A DNA stretch of 64,000 nucleotides from Salinicola endophyticus (GCF_040536835.1 NZ_CP159578.1:4092001-4156000); one strand, 5' to 3'; positions 32,517-40,678 are shown, counted from the first letter of the stretch. Translations and numbers: made by a program. The notes: a model not told the origin generated them from the letters alone.

Positions 32517-33844
32517 CTTCGACCACGAGACGTTCCCCGCTTGCCCGGTGGCAAGCGCCCCCGGTACTGCTCGCCGCGGCGCTGCTGCTGTGCGCGCTGT
32601 GCGCCGGGCTGTCGGGCACCGCCCGGGGTGATGTGACGGTGGATGCCGGCGGCCGGGGGCTGGCCCTCGAGACCGGCCAGGGCCGCATCCTGCGCTTCGA
32701 GCGCGAGATCGCCTCGGTGCTGGTCGCCAACCCTGAGGTCGCCGACGTCCAGGTCGTCTCCCCCGGCGTGATCTATCTGTTCGGCAAGCGCGCCGGTGAT
32801 ACCAACCTGATCGCGCTCGACGCCGACGATCGCAACCAGGCCTCGCTGCGCCTGCGGGTACGCGACGGCGTCGAAGGCGCCCGCGAGACGCTGCGCGGCA
32901 GCGGTGGCGAGGCGCAGATTCACCTGCGCATGGCCGGCGACCGGCTCGTCGCCGAGGGTCAGCAGCGCTCCCTCGACAGCGCCATGGCGACCCGCTCCAC
33001 GCTCGACGCGGTGGCGCCGGATGGCGCCGGCCTGGACCGCACGACCTATGCCGGCGCGACCCAGATCAATATTCGCGTGCGCTTCGCCGAGGTCGCCCGG
33101 GACGAGCTGCTGCGCTACGGCATCAGCTGGAATGCGCTGATCAACAACGGCTCGTTCTCGTTCGGTGTGCTCACCAGCAGTATCGCCAGCAGCCCCAGCG
33201 CCGAAGGTGTCGATGGCCTGCTGCAGGCGCTGCAGCAGAACAACCTGCTGCAGATCCTGGCCGAGCCCAATATCACCACGGTCTCGGGCCAGACCGCGAG
33301 CTTCCTGGCCGGCGGCGAGATTCCGATCCCGGTACCGGTCAACCGCGACCTGGTCGGCATTCAGTACAAGCAGTACGGGGTCTCGCTGCTGAGCACGCCG
33401 ACGCTGCTGCCCAACGGCCGGATCTCGATGGAGGTGCGCCCCGAGGTGAGCAGCATCGCCAGCGAGAACGTGCAGATCGCCGGCTACGACGTGCCCTCGC
33501 TGCAGGTGCGCCGCGCCGACACCGTGGTCGAGGTCGGCAGCGGTCAAACCTTCGCCATCGCCGGGCTGTTCCAGCGCCAGGCCTCCAACCAGCTCGAGCG
33601 CATCCCGGTACTCGGCGACATCCCGATCCTTGGCCAGCTGTTCCGCTCGCGCCGCTTCCAGCGCAACGAGACCGAACTGGTGATCCTGATCACACCCTAT
33701 CTGGTCGCCCCCTCTTCGGCCCCGGCACCGCGCACCCCGCTCGACCAGGCGCGGGTGGCGAGCGCACCGCGCCTCGCTGATGACCGCGCCCAGCATGCCC
33801 GCTCAGCCGGCGTCGACGATCCGTTCGGGTTCTATCTGCAATGA
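32513..33844 (+). CDS. sctC2: secretin, CpaC/RcpA (Tad)-like; T3SS outer-membrane channel (RhcC2-like)
   Basis: 443 aa with a signal peptide (about 1-39). The N-terminal pilus-type domain is CpaC-like ('ILRFEREIASVLVANPEVAD', 'VQVVSPGVIYLFGKRAGDTN'). The secretin barrel follows: 'ATQINIRVRFAEVARDELLR', 'LLQILAEPNITTVSGQTASF', 'LAGGEIPIPVP', 'EVGSGQTFAIAGLF', 'RIPVLGDIPILGQLFRSRRF' and 'ETELVILITPYLV'. It lacks the long N0-N1 modules of SctC, which are encoded separately at 35155. This is the RhcC1/RhcC2 split of rhizobial T3SS. The domain make-up is that of Tad secretins. It overlaps the CpaD-like gene by ATGA. Confidence 0.85.
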   Translation: MTSTTRRSPLARWQAPPVLLAAALLLCALCAGLSGTARGDVTVDAGGRGLALETGQGRILRFEREIASVLVANPEVADVQVVSPGVIYLFGKRAGDTNLIALDADDRNQASLRLRVRDGVEGARETLRGSGGEAQIHLRMAGDRLVAEGQQRSLDSAMATRSTLDAVAPDGAGLDRTTYAGATQINIRVRFAEVARDELLRYGISWNALINNGSFSFGVLTSSIASSPSAEGVDGLLQALQQNNLLQILAEPNITTVSGQTASFLAGGEIPIPVPVNRDLVGIQYKQYGVSLLSTPTLLPNGRISMEVRPEVSSIASENVQIAGYDVPSLQVRRADTVVEVGSGQTFAIAGLFQRQASNQLERIPVLGDIPILGQLFRSRRFQRNETELVILITPYLVAPSSAPAPRTPLDQARVASAPRLADDRAQHARSAGVDDPFGFYLQ

Positions 33845-34314
33845 GGCGCGCCATGCTGACAACCCCACGCACCGCCGCACCCAAGGTCGGCCTGATGACG
33901 CCGCCGGCGACGAAAGCCGCGACGCTGCTGACGCTGGCACTGCTCGCCGGCTGTCAGTCGTCGCTGGGGCCGATGAGCTGGACCAGCGGCTATCGCGAGG
34001 TAACGCTCGCCACACCCGACGGCCAGGGCACGACGACGCGCACGCTGGCGAACCTGTGTCAGAGCGAACCCGAGCAGTCGGGGCTGATCCCCCTGCCACC
34101 CGGCTGTGCCAACGACCTCAACCTGCAGCTGATGGTGGTCGACCCGGGCGATCTGACCCATGGCAGGGCGATGGGCCCGGCGCGGGCGGCACCGCTCGCG
34201 GCCGCGGCCAGTCAGCGGCTCGACAACCGTGGGCGCGCCAATGAGCGGCGCGTCAGGCTCGAAAACGAGGCGCGCCAGGCGATGGGCAGCAGCGCGACCA
34301 CCGATGGTCTCTAG
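33841..34314 (+). CDS. CpaD-like outer-membrane lipoprotein
   Basis: 157 aa. A signal peptide ends in lipobox 'LLAGC' (Cys about residue 38). The core 'LPPGCANDLNLQLMVVDPGD' then 'LTHGRAMGPARA' matches the CpaD hallmark (fGCa..NL..mvadP.DL..gR) of Tad pilus lipoproteins. CpaD works with the CpaC secretin in the outer membrane. Here it overlaps the CpaC-like gene by four bases inside a T3SS operon. It may act as the pilotin or stabiliser of the secretin (inference). Confidence 0.7.
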   Translation: MRRAMLTTPRTAAPKVGLMTPPATKAATLLTLALLAGCQSSLGPMSWTSGYREVTLATPDGQGTTTRTLANLCQSEPEQSGLIPLPPGCANDLNLQLMVVDPGDLTHGRAMGPARAAPLAAAASQRLDNRGRANERRVRLENEARQAMGSSATTDGL

Positions 34315-34345
34315 ACGCCCGCGGCCGCCACGCGGGCCGCGCGGC

Positions 34346-35164
34346 TCATCCCGCGGCCGCCTGCGCCAGTTTCAGCGCGCGGGCGCGCGCCGCGGGGGTG
34401 GGCAGCGCCGCGATGCGCTGCGCCTGGGCGATCAGGCGCGTACGTTCGGCAGCACGCATATCGGGAATCGTGAGCCGTTCGGCCGCTGCCGCGCGCCCGG
34501 CCAGCACCAGTACCAGCAGGGCATTGCGGTAGTGGCGCGGCTCCGCCAGCGGCGAGTCGACGATACGCCGGATACCGTCGCTGGCGCGCTCGGCATCGCC
34601 GGCGAGGGCCTGCGCCAGAGCGAGATTGGTGCGCACGTCGAGATCGTTCGGGGCCAGCGCGGCGGCCCGCGCAAAGGCCTCGACCGCCGCCTCGCTCTGC
34701 CCGGCCAGCGCGCGCGCGGCCCCCAGGCGGCTCCAGGCCGCGACGCTGTTCACCACCGGTGCGGCCGGGGTCAGACTCTTCAGCGCCGCTTCCGGCTCGC
34801 CCAGTCGCAGCTGGGCGGTGCCCAGCCCGAGCAGCGCCGGCGCCAGCGTGATCTGCTCACGCAGGGCATCGCGAAAGGCCTCGGCGGCGCCGGCGTCGTC
34901 ACCGCTCGCCAGCCGCGCGTTGCCGAGCTTGAGTCGGACGTCGGCGGCGTCATCGCCCTGGTCGATCGCCCGCGCGTAGAGGGCGGCGGCGGTGGCCGGG
35001 TCGCCGCGCTGGGCGACCGTGTCGGCGAGCTGGATCAGGCGCCCGGCGTCATCGCTCGGCGCCGAGGTGGGCCCCCCGGCGCAGGCGGTGAGCGTCAGGC
35101 CGAGCACGACGGTGGCCAGTACACGGGCCAGCGCGAATGTCGGGGAGAGGGTCGATGACGACAT
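34346..35164 (-). CDS. TadD-like TPR lipoprotein
   Basis: 272 aa. A lipoprotein signal with 'LGLTLTAC' (Cys about residue 27) is followed by 5-6 TPR repeats: 'AATAALYARAIDQGDDAADV', 'RLKLGNARLASGDDAGAAEA', 'LAPALLGLGTAQLRLGEPEA', 'AAWSRLGAARALAGQSEAAV' and 'LDVRTNLALAQALAGDAERA'. This is the layout of TadD/PilF-type secretin assembly factors. It is the only minus-strand gene within the T3SS block, between the two secretin pieces. Its start overlaps the start of the secretin N-domain gene by ten bases (divergent). Confidence 0.75.
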   Translation of the reverse strand: MSSSTLSPTFALARVLATVVLGLTLTACAGGPTSAPSDDAGRLIQLADTVAQRGDPATAAALYARAIDQGDDAADVRLKLGNARLASGDDAGAAEAFRDALREQITLAPALLGLGTAQLRLGEPEAALKSLTPAAPVVNSVAAWSRLGAARALAGQSEAAVEAFARAAALAPNDLDVRTNLALAQALAGDAERASDGIRRIVDSPLAEPRHYRNALLVLVLAGRAAAAERLTIPDMRAAERTRLIAQAQRIAALPTPAARARALKLAQAAAG

Positions 35165-35829
35165 GCAGCCAGGGCTCCAACGGTCGCGGAAGAAGAGCCA
35201 CAGCCTACCCGAGATTGGCGCTGCTTGGGCAGCGGCGGCCGATGCTGGGCGTGGCCCTGGCGCTGCCGAGCGTAGCACTGCTGATCGTGACGCTGCTGGT
35301 CGCGGCGCCGGTGCGCGCCGCCGAGGCCCCCTGGGCCGGACGCGACTTTCGCTACGTGGTGATCCAGCAGGACGTACGCGAGGTGCTCAAGGAGTTCGGC
35401 CGCAATCTGTCACTGCCGGTGGCCATGAGCGACGCCGTCACCGGCGAGGTCAACGGCGACATCGACGCCACCCGGGCCGGCGACTTTCTGCGCCAGGTGT
35501 GCGCCGCCAATGGCCTGGCCTGGTTCTACGACGGCTATGTGCTGCACGTCGCCACCCGCGGCGAGCTGAGCCAGCGCCTGTTCGATCTCGACGGTGTCGA
35601 CCGCGAGCGGCTGCTGGCCGCCCTCGCGCGCAGCGAGATCGGCGCACCGCTCGACGCGACCCTGATCGACGACGGCGCACGCCTCGAAGTCTCCGGCCCA
35701 CCGGCCTGGATCACCAGCGTCGCGCAGCGCCTCGAGGGGCTGCGCCGACCGGCGCCGCCGGCAGCCCCCAGCGGTGGCGTCAAGATCTACCGCGGCAGCG
35801 TGGCCACGCCGCCGGCGACGAGCAAGTGA
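35155..35829 (+). CDS. sctC1: T3SS secretin N-domain protein (RhcC1/NolW-like)
   Basis: 224 aa. After a long signal sequence ('LLIVTLLVAAPVRAAEAPWA') comes the N0/N1 region of T3SS secretins: 'FRYVVIQQDVREVLKEFGRN', 'LSLPVAMSDAVTGEVNGDID', 'AGDFLRQVCAANGLAWFYDG' then 'YVLHVATRGELSQRLFDLDG'. There is no beta-barrel secretin domain, so the gene corresponds to the separate RhcC1 (NolW) of rhizobial systems. It would form the periplasmic part of the channel made with the CpaC-like secretin. The start is uncertain: ATG 35155 follows GGGGAGAGG but overlaps the divergent TadD-like start; ATG 35242 is an alternative directly before the hydrophobic core. Confidence 0.85.
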   Translation: MTTCSQGSNGRGRRATAYPRLALLGQRRPMLGVALALPSVALLIVTLLVAAPVRAAEAPWAGRDFRYVVIQQDVREVLKEFGRNLSLPVAMSDAVTGEVNGDIDATRAGDFLRQVCAANGLAWFYDGYVLHVATRGELSQRLFDLDGVDRERLLAALARSEIGAPLDATLIDDGARLEVSGPPAWITSVAQRLEGLRRPAPPAAPSGGVKIYRGSVATPPATSK

Positions 35830-35924
35830 GGTACCCCGGCGGCCGCGGCCAACGGGCAGGCGTGCAGCGGCTATGTCAGCCGCTGACACGCTCCATGACG
35901 ACGATCCACGACAGGAGAATCCAG

Positions 35925-36119
35925 ATGGCAATCGACTCCATAGATGGCACCAACCCCAACGGCGGGACGCCGAACGCCCCCTCCTTCGACGATGCCCTCG
36001 ATCAGGCCGAGTTCCAGGACGCCATGGTCAAGGGCATGGTCCAGGTCGGCGGGCAGCTGATTCTGATGCCGATGATGAAGGAGATGCTCGGCGAGGCGAT
36101 GTCCGGCGGCGAGGGCTGA
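35925..36119 (+). CDS. small Met-rich protein, candidate T3SS needle/pilus subunit
   Basis: 64 aa: a Gly/Asn/Pro-rich start (MAIDSIDGTNPNGGTPN), then 'FDDALDQAEFQDAMVKGMVQ' and 'VGGQLILMPMMKEMLGEAMS'. It has a single hydrophobic, Met-rich C-terminal helix, no Cys and no signal peptide. It has a good AGGAGA. It sits between sctC1 and sctI, where pilus/needle-type genes occur in several T3SS operons, and is followed by a strong stem-loop that could raise its level relative to downstream genes. It competes with the 57-aa protein at 27969 for the needle role. Confidence 0.6.
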   Translation: MAIDSIDGTNPNGGTPNAPSFDDALDQAEFQDAMVKGMVQVGGQLILMPMMKEMLGEAMSGGEG

Positions 36120-36133
36120 GCCAGCGCTGCCGC

Positions 36134-36161
36134 GGCTGGCCAGGTCTCGGCCTGGCCAGCC
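36134..36161 (+). terminator. 11-bp stem-loop after the small Met-rich gene (attenuator-like)
   Basis: GGCTGGCCAGG pairs perfectly with CCTGGCCAGCC over a 6-base loop, 15 bases after the stop. There is no T tract, so it may stabilise the 3' end of the short mRNA or partly stop transcription before sctI. It is not a full terminator. Confidence 0.5.
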
Positions 36162-36251
36162 AGTCACGCTGCCGACGACGGCGGCGCTCCATTCAACCAA
36201 CGCGTCAGACACGCTTGCCACCGGCCGGCGTGCCGCGCACAGAGGTGACCC

Positions 36252-36713
36252 ATGACACCGGTGACTCCCCCCGGCGCCGGCACGCCCATGCCGCTGCCGA
36301 CGCCAGACACCCAGACGCTCGAGTCGCAGAACCTGTTCGAGCACATGGCGAACCTGGCCGGCCAGCCGGCGCAGGGCCCCAGCCCCGGCCAGTTGGGCAG
36401 TGATCTGCTCGACAACCTCGATGGCTTCATCGAACGCGTCAACGCCTTCTCGCGCGATGCCCAGGTGCCCGCCACCGCCGAGGCCCCCGAGCGCCTGACC
36501 TCGACGCTGCCAGGCCATGCCCCCGACAGCGCGGCGCAGGCCACCGCGCCCGGCGATGCCAGCGACACCCCTACGGCGCTCGACGACGCCAGCGTGACCC
36601 GGGTCGCCGATACCCTGGCTCGGGTATTCGACCACTCGATCGAGACCACCATGGTCGTGCGTGGCGCGACCCAGGTCTCGGGCTCGGCCAATACGCTGCT
36701 GCGAGGTCAATGA
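36252..36713 (+). CDS. sctI: T3SS inner rod protein SctI
   Basis: 153 aa. The N-terminal two thirds are Pro/Ala-rich and poorly structured. The C-terminal helix pair 'ADTLARVFDHSIETTMVVRG' then 'ATQVSGSANTLLRGQ' matches the conserved C-terminal end of SctI/HrpB2/YscI proteins, including the terminal 'LL+GQ'. SctI forms the inner rod inside the basal body and helps set substrate switching. It lies directly before sctJ, as in other clusters. Confidence 0.8.
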   Translation: MTPVTPPGAGTPMPLPTPDTQTLESQNLFEHMANLAGQPAQGPSPGQLGSDLLDNLDGFIERVNAFSRDAQVPATAEAPERLTSTLPGHAPDSAAQATAPGDASDTPTALDDASVTRVADTLARVFDHSIETTMVVRGATQVSGSANTLLRGQ

Positions 36714-36716
36714 CGC

Positions 36717-37562
36717 TTGCGCTACGAATCGCTGCTTCCCCATCCGTTCACCGCCGCCCTGCGTCGCCCGGGCCGGTGGCTGCTGCTGATCGCTCTGGCG
36801 CTGCTGCTGCAGGCGTGCGACACCGAGCTCTACACCCATCTCGACGAGCGCGAGGCCAACGTGATCGTGGCCACGCTGGCGCGCCACGGCATCGCCGCCC
36901 AGCGACACGCGGAAGAGTCGGGGCAGATGACGGTCAGTGTCGACGAGAGCCGTTTTGCCGATGCCGTGGATATCCTCGACCGCGCGGGGCTGCCGACGCA
37001 CAAGTTCGCCAACCTCGGTGAGGTGTTCAAGGGCAACGGCCTGGTCTCCTCGCCGGTGCAGGAACGGGCCCAGATGATCTATGCGCTGAGCCAGGAGCTC
37101 TCCCACACCGTGTCGCAGATCGATGGCGTGCTCGCGGCACGGGTCCATGTGGTGCTGCCGGACAACGACCTGCTGAAGCGCAACAGTACGCCCTCGTCGG
37201 CATCGGTCTTCGTCCGCTACCTGGCATCGCTGGACATCGACCCGCTGATCCCGCAGATCAAGACACTGGTCGCCAACGGCATCGCCGGCCTCTCCTACGA
37301 CAACGTCTCGGTGGTGCCGGTCGCCTCGAAGCTCGCCGAAGCCCCCCAGGGCAAGGCACTCCCGGCGATGGACGCCTTCCTGGGAATCGCCATGCCCGCC
37401 ACCAGCGCGACCCGGATCACCTGGCTCGTCGGCGCCCTGGTCGCCGCTCTGCTCGCGCTCGCCGCCGCGGTGATCTGGCTGGTGTGGCGTCAGCAGCGCC
37501 AGCGTCCCTACGCCTTGGCTACCCCGGCGACGTCACCCAGCGGCGCGGAGCGCGAATCATGA
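36717..37562 (+). CDS. sctJ: T3SS inner-membrane ring lipoprotein SctJ
   Basis: 281 aa. Signal with lipobox 'LLLQAC' (Cys34), then the two ring-building motifs: 'LYTHLDEREANVIVATLARH' and 'SSPVQERAQMIYALSQELSH', with 'AARVHVVLP' and 'ASVFVRYLA'. A C-terminal TM lies at about 243-264. This is the YscJ/PrgK/NolT family. The start is TTG at 36717, nine bases after CGAGG. An ATG overlapping the sctI stop (36710) is in another frame and would give an unrelated product, so I rejected it. Confidence 0.92.
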   Translation: MRYESLLPHPFTAALRRPGRWLLLIALALLLQACDTELYTHLDEREANVIVATLARHGIAAQRHAEESGQMTVSVDESRFADAVDILDRAGLPTHKFANLGEVFKGNGLVSSPVQERAQMIYALSQELSHTVSQIDGVLAARVHVVLPDNDLLKRNSTPSSASVFVRYLASLDIDPLIPQIKTLVANGIAGLSYDNVSVVPVASKLAEAPQGKALPAMDAFLGIAMPATSATRITWLVGALVAALLALAAAVIWLVWRQQRQRPYALATPATSPSGAERES

Positions 37563-38284
37563 CACCCGCGCCCACCCCGGCTCCGCCCATACCGCCCGAC
37601 GCAGCGCTGCCGGTCGCACTCGGCGAACGCCACTGGCTCGACTGCCTGGATGCCATCGCCGACGACGACCAGCTGCGCCCGTGGCTGGCGCAAGCGCGCT
37701 TCCGCCAGCGCCTGATCGCCCGCCTGAGGGCGCGTCACCGGCTGCCCGCAACCGACGAGCTGCCGCCGCTGGACGCGGCGGACCGCTGTCTCTGCCGGCT
37801 CGACACGACAGCGCTCGCGGCCTGCGCCCGAGCGGCCGGCGTCATCGTGCATGCCGATGCCTTCGCCGGCACCATCGAAGCCCCACTGGTCAGCGCGCTG
37901 CGGGCACGTTTCGGCGACGTCCTGCATCGATTGGCACTAGAGCAGCGTGACCAGCTCCGCCCCGAGCCGCAGACCACACCGCCCGCCAGCGATCTCGAAG
38001 CGCTGGCGGCGGCGGTCGAGCGTGACGGCTGGCGCTGTGTCGGCGCCTGGTACCACGCCCAGCCGCGCGGCTGGCAAGCCTGGCTGGCGCTGGCCTGGCG
38101 TACCACACCCGCGGTCGCGTTCACTGACGCCACCGACGACGACGCCTTACCCCCCACGGCGCAGCGCGACGCCGCCAGCGCCATCGCCCGACACGCCGCC
38201 ACCCTGGTCACGGACGCCGACCCGACTCCGGCGCCCGGCGGGGGCACTCGCGCCGACGCCACAGCCGACGAGGAGAGACCATGA
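37559..38284 (+). CDS. sctK: T3SS sorting-platform protein SctK (HrpB4/NolU-like)
   Basis: 241 aa, cytosolic. Ala/Arg-rich with no strong signature. Traces of the SctK pattern are 'LRPWLAQARFRQRLIARLRA' and 'GWRCVGAWYHAQPRGWQAWL'. The call rests mostly on position between sctJ and sctL with ATGA overlaps on both sides, the place of nolU/hrpB4/sctK in rhizobial and Hrp2 clusters. SctK links the SctD ring to the SctQ pods. Confidence 0.7.
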   Translation: MTPAPTPAPPIPPDAALPVALGERHWLDCLDAIADDDQLRPWLAQARFRQRLIARLRARHRLPATDELPPLDAADRCLCRLDTTALAACARAAGVIVHADAFAGTIEAPLVSALRARFGDVLHRLALEQRDQLRPEPQTTPPASDLEALAAAVERDGWRCVGAWYHAQPRGWQAWLALAWRTTPAVAFTDATDDDALPPTAQRDAASAIARHAATLVTDADPTPAPGGGTRADATADEERP

Positions 38285-38871
38285 ACACGCTTCCCCGCCG
38301 CCCCGGCAAGGTGATTCTGCGCGCCGCCGAAGCGCAGGCGTGGCGCGACGGTTTCGCCTTTCTCGAGCGCGCCCGCGAACAGGCCGACGCCCAGGCCTCG
38401 GCCACCGCGGCAGCGCGGGAGGCAGGCTACGCCGAAGGGTTCGCCGCCGGCCGCGGCGACGGCGAGCGCCAGGCGGCAGCGCTGCTCGACACCACCCAGG
38501 CCGACGTCGCGCGCTACCTGGACGAGCTGGAGCCGGCCCTGGCCCAGCTCTGCCTCGACCTGGTGCAACGCATCCTGGACGAGTACGACGACGCCGAGCG
38601 CATCGCCAGCAGCGTGCGCCGCGCCCTCGGCGAGTGGCATCAGTCCCATCGTCTGCGCATCCGGGTCGCACCGTCGCTCGAACGCCAGGTGAGCGAGCGC
38701 CTGGCCGCGCGGCCACCGGCGGGCGTCGACTACCAGGTCGAGGCCGACCCGCAGCTCGGCCCGACCCAGTGCCTGCTGGTCAGCCCCGTCGCGGTGATGG
38801 ATATCGGCGTGGAAGCCCAGCTCGATGCCCTGGCCAGTGCACTGCAGGCTCCGGCCCAGGAGGACCCATGA
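38281..38871 (+). CDS. sctL: T3SS ATPase stator SctL
   Basis: 196 aa. An N-terminal helix rich in Ala/Arg/Glu is followed by 'AREAGYAEGFAAGRGDGERQ', the FliH/SctL-type glycine-spaced segment. A C-terminal domain like V-ATPase subunit E follows ('LELVQRILDEY'-like 'CLDLVQRILDEYDDAERIAS', 'VAPSLERQVSERLAA', 'TQCLLVSPVAVMDIGVEAQL'). SctL forms the spokes holding the SctN hexamer. It overlaps both neighbours by ATGA. Confidence 0.88.
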   Translation: MNTLPRRPGKVILRAAEAQAWRDGFAFLERAREQADAQASATAAAREAGYAEGFAAGRGDGERQAAALLDTTQADVARYLDELEPALAQLCLDLVQRILDEYDDAERIASSVRRALGEWHQSHRLRIRVAPSLERQVSERLAARPPAGVDYQVEADPQLGPTQCLLVSPVAVMDIGVEAQLDALASALQAPAQEDP

Positions 38872-40199
38872 CCACCTCCCCGCTCGACGGCCTCATGCCG
38901 CGTCTCCAGGCACGCCTGGCCGAGGTAGAAACGCGCCGGGCCAACGGTCGCGTCAAGCGCATCCGCGGCCTGCTCATCCACGCCAGCATCGAAGGCGTCG
39001 GCATCGGCGAGCTGTGCTATCTGCGCGACCCGATCAGCGGCCGCCGCGTGGCCGCTGAGGTGATCGGCTTCGAAGAGGAAGATGCGGTGCTCTCGCCGAT
39101 CGGCGAACTCCACGGCCTTTCGACCCGCAGCGAGGTGATCGCCACCGGGTGCGCCCAGGGCGTGGCGGTCGGCGAGGCGCTACTGGGCCGCGTCATCAGC
39201 CCGCTCGGCGAGTGGCTGGATGCGGCCCCGCCGCCCCGCGGGCTGCACGACTACCCGGTCCACGCCGCGCCGCCGCCACCCCTGACACGCCAGTTGATCG
39301 AGCGACCGCTGGCTCTGGGGGTGCGCGCCATCGATGCGCTGACCACCGTCGCCCGCGGCCAGCGCGTGGGGCTATTCGGCGAACCCGGCGTGGGCAAGTC
39401 CTCGCTGCTCTCCGCCATCGTGCGCGGCAGCCGCGCCGAGGTGGTCGTGCTCGGCCTGGTCGGCGAGCGCGGCCGCGAGGTGCGCGAACTGCTCGAGGGC
39501 CAGCTCGATGCCGCGGCCCGGGCGCGCACGGTGTGCGTCGTCGCCACCTCGGACCGCCCGGCCATCGAGCGCACCCGCGCCGCCCTGGTGGCCACCAGCG
39601 TGGCCGAGTACTTCCGCGATCAGGGCCGCGACGTGCTGCTGCTGGTCGACAGCCTCACCCGCTTCGCCCGCGCCCAGCGCGAGATCGGCCTGGCCGCCGG
39701 CGAGCCGCCCACCCGCCGCGGCTATCCGCCGTCACTGTTCGCGGCCCTGCCGCGGCTGCTCGAACGCGCCGGACCGGGCATCTCGGGCCAGGGCAGCATC
39801 ACCGCGCTGTACACGGTGCTCACCGAAGGCGATGCCAGCCTGGACCCGGTGGCCGAGGAAGTCCGCGCCATTCTCGATGGTCATATCGTGCTCAGTGCCG
39901 AACTCGCCCGCCGCGACCACTTCCCGGCGATCGACGTGCTCGCCAGCCGTAGCCGGCTGATGGATAGCGTCGCCACCGAGGCCCACCGTCGTGACGCCGC
40001 CAAGGTGCGCGACCTGCTGGCCCGCTATCAGGAAGTCGAGCTGCTGCTGCAGGTGGGCGAGTACCGCGAGGGCAGCGATGCGGCCACCGACGAGGCGATT
40101 CGCAAGCATGCCGAGATCGAAGCGTTCCTGCGCCAGCCGCGGGGCGAAACGGCCGCCTTCGACGACACCCTCGACCGCCTGGGAGGACTGGCCCGATGA
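38868..40199 (+). CDS. sctN: T3SS ATPase SctN
   Basis: 443 aa of the F1-beta/FliI/YscN family. The Walker A is 'GEPGVGKSS' (about 171-179), Walker B 'DVLLLVDSLTRFARAQREIG', and 'GLVGERGREVRELLEGQLD' and 'EPPTRRGYPPSLFAALPRLL' complete the T3SS-ATPase set. The N-terminal beta-barrel begins 'RRANGRVKRIRGLLIHASIE'. It unfolds substrates and strips chaperones at the export gate. Confidence 0.96.
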   Translation: MTTSPLDGLMPRLQARLAEVETRRANGRVKRIRGLLIHASIEGVGIGELCYLRDPISGRRVAAEVIGFEEEDAVLSPIGELHGLSTRSEVIATGCAQGVAVGEALLGRVISPLGEWLDAAPPPRGLHDYPVHAAPPPPLTRQLIERPLALGVRAIDALTTVARGQRVGLFGEPGVGKSSLLSAIVRGSRAEVVVLGLVGERGREVRELLEGQLDAAARARTVCVVATSDRPAIERTRAALVATSVAEYFRDQGRDVLLLVDSLTRFARAQREIGLAAGEPPTRRGYPPSLFAALPRLLERAGPGISGQGSITALYTVLTEGDASLDPVAEEVRAILDGHIVLSAELARRDHFPAIDVLASRSRLMDSVATEAHRRDAAKVRDLLARYQEVELLLQVGEYREGSDAATDEAIRKHAEIEAFLRQPRGETAAFDDTLDRLGGLAR

Positions 40200-40678
40200 C
40201 GACCCGACACGCCCTCGAACGTCTTCTCGCGCTGCGCCGCCAGCGCACCCGCCTGGCCGAACGCGAACTGGCCGCCGAACGGGCACGCTGCCGCGACCTG
40301 GCACGCGAGACCCAGCGCTTCGACACTGCGCGCCAGCGCCTGGCACACACCGCGCAGCAGCAGGAGCAGGCGCGCTTCGATACCGCCGCGGGGCGCCCGC
40401 TGAGCGCCGCCGAGACCCTGGCCTGGCAGCAGAGCCGAGCTGAGCAGGCCGCGCTGCAGGCGGCTCTGGCCCAGCGTCAGCAGCGCTGTCAGCAGGCCGC
40501 TCGCCTGGCCCATCAGCGTGAGCAGACGCAGCGTGGCGAGTGGGCTCGCTGCCGCCAGCGTCAGCAGGCGCTGGCGCAGCTGCAGGCGGACCAGCAGCGG
40601 CGTGACACGCGTGCGGCCGAGTGTCTGGCCGAGCTGGAGCACGAAGAGGGCCACGGCGGCCGGGAGCCGCGCCCATGA
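40196..40678 (+). CDS. sctO: T3SS central stalk protein SctO
   Basis: 160 aa, almost wholly coiled coil with heavy Arg/Gln/Ala content ('LERLLALRRQRTRLAERELA', 'QRQQRCQQAARLAHQREQTQ'). This length, composition and position between sctN and sctQ are those of SctO (YscO, HrpB7, Y4yJ, FliJ-like), the stalk inside the ATPase ring. Sequence is poorly conserved, so the call rests on structure and synteny. Confidence 0.82.
   Translation: MTTRHALERLLALRRQRTRLAERELAAERARCRDLARETQRFDTARQRLAHTAQQQEQARFDTAAGRPLSAAETLAWQQSRAEQAALQAALAQRQQRCQQAARLAHQREQTQRGEWARCRQRQQALAQLQADQQRRDTRAAECLAELEHEEGHGGREPRP

Noticed and set aside
32513..35164. A separate Tad pilus operon
   Set aside because: CpaC-, CpaD- and TadD-like genes are present but there is no CpaF/TadA ATPase, TadB/TadC platform or Flp pilin. 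The genes are coupled to sctV on one side and abut sctC1 on the other.
36710..37021. ATG overlapping the sctI stop as the start of the next gene
   Set aside because: That frame gives an Arg/Ala-rich product without features, while the frame from TTG 36717 encodes the full SctJ lipoprotein.
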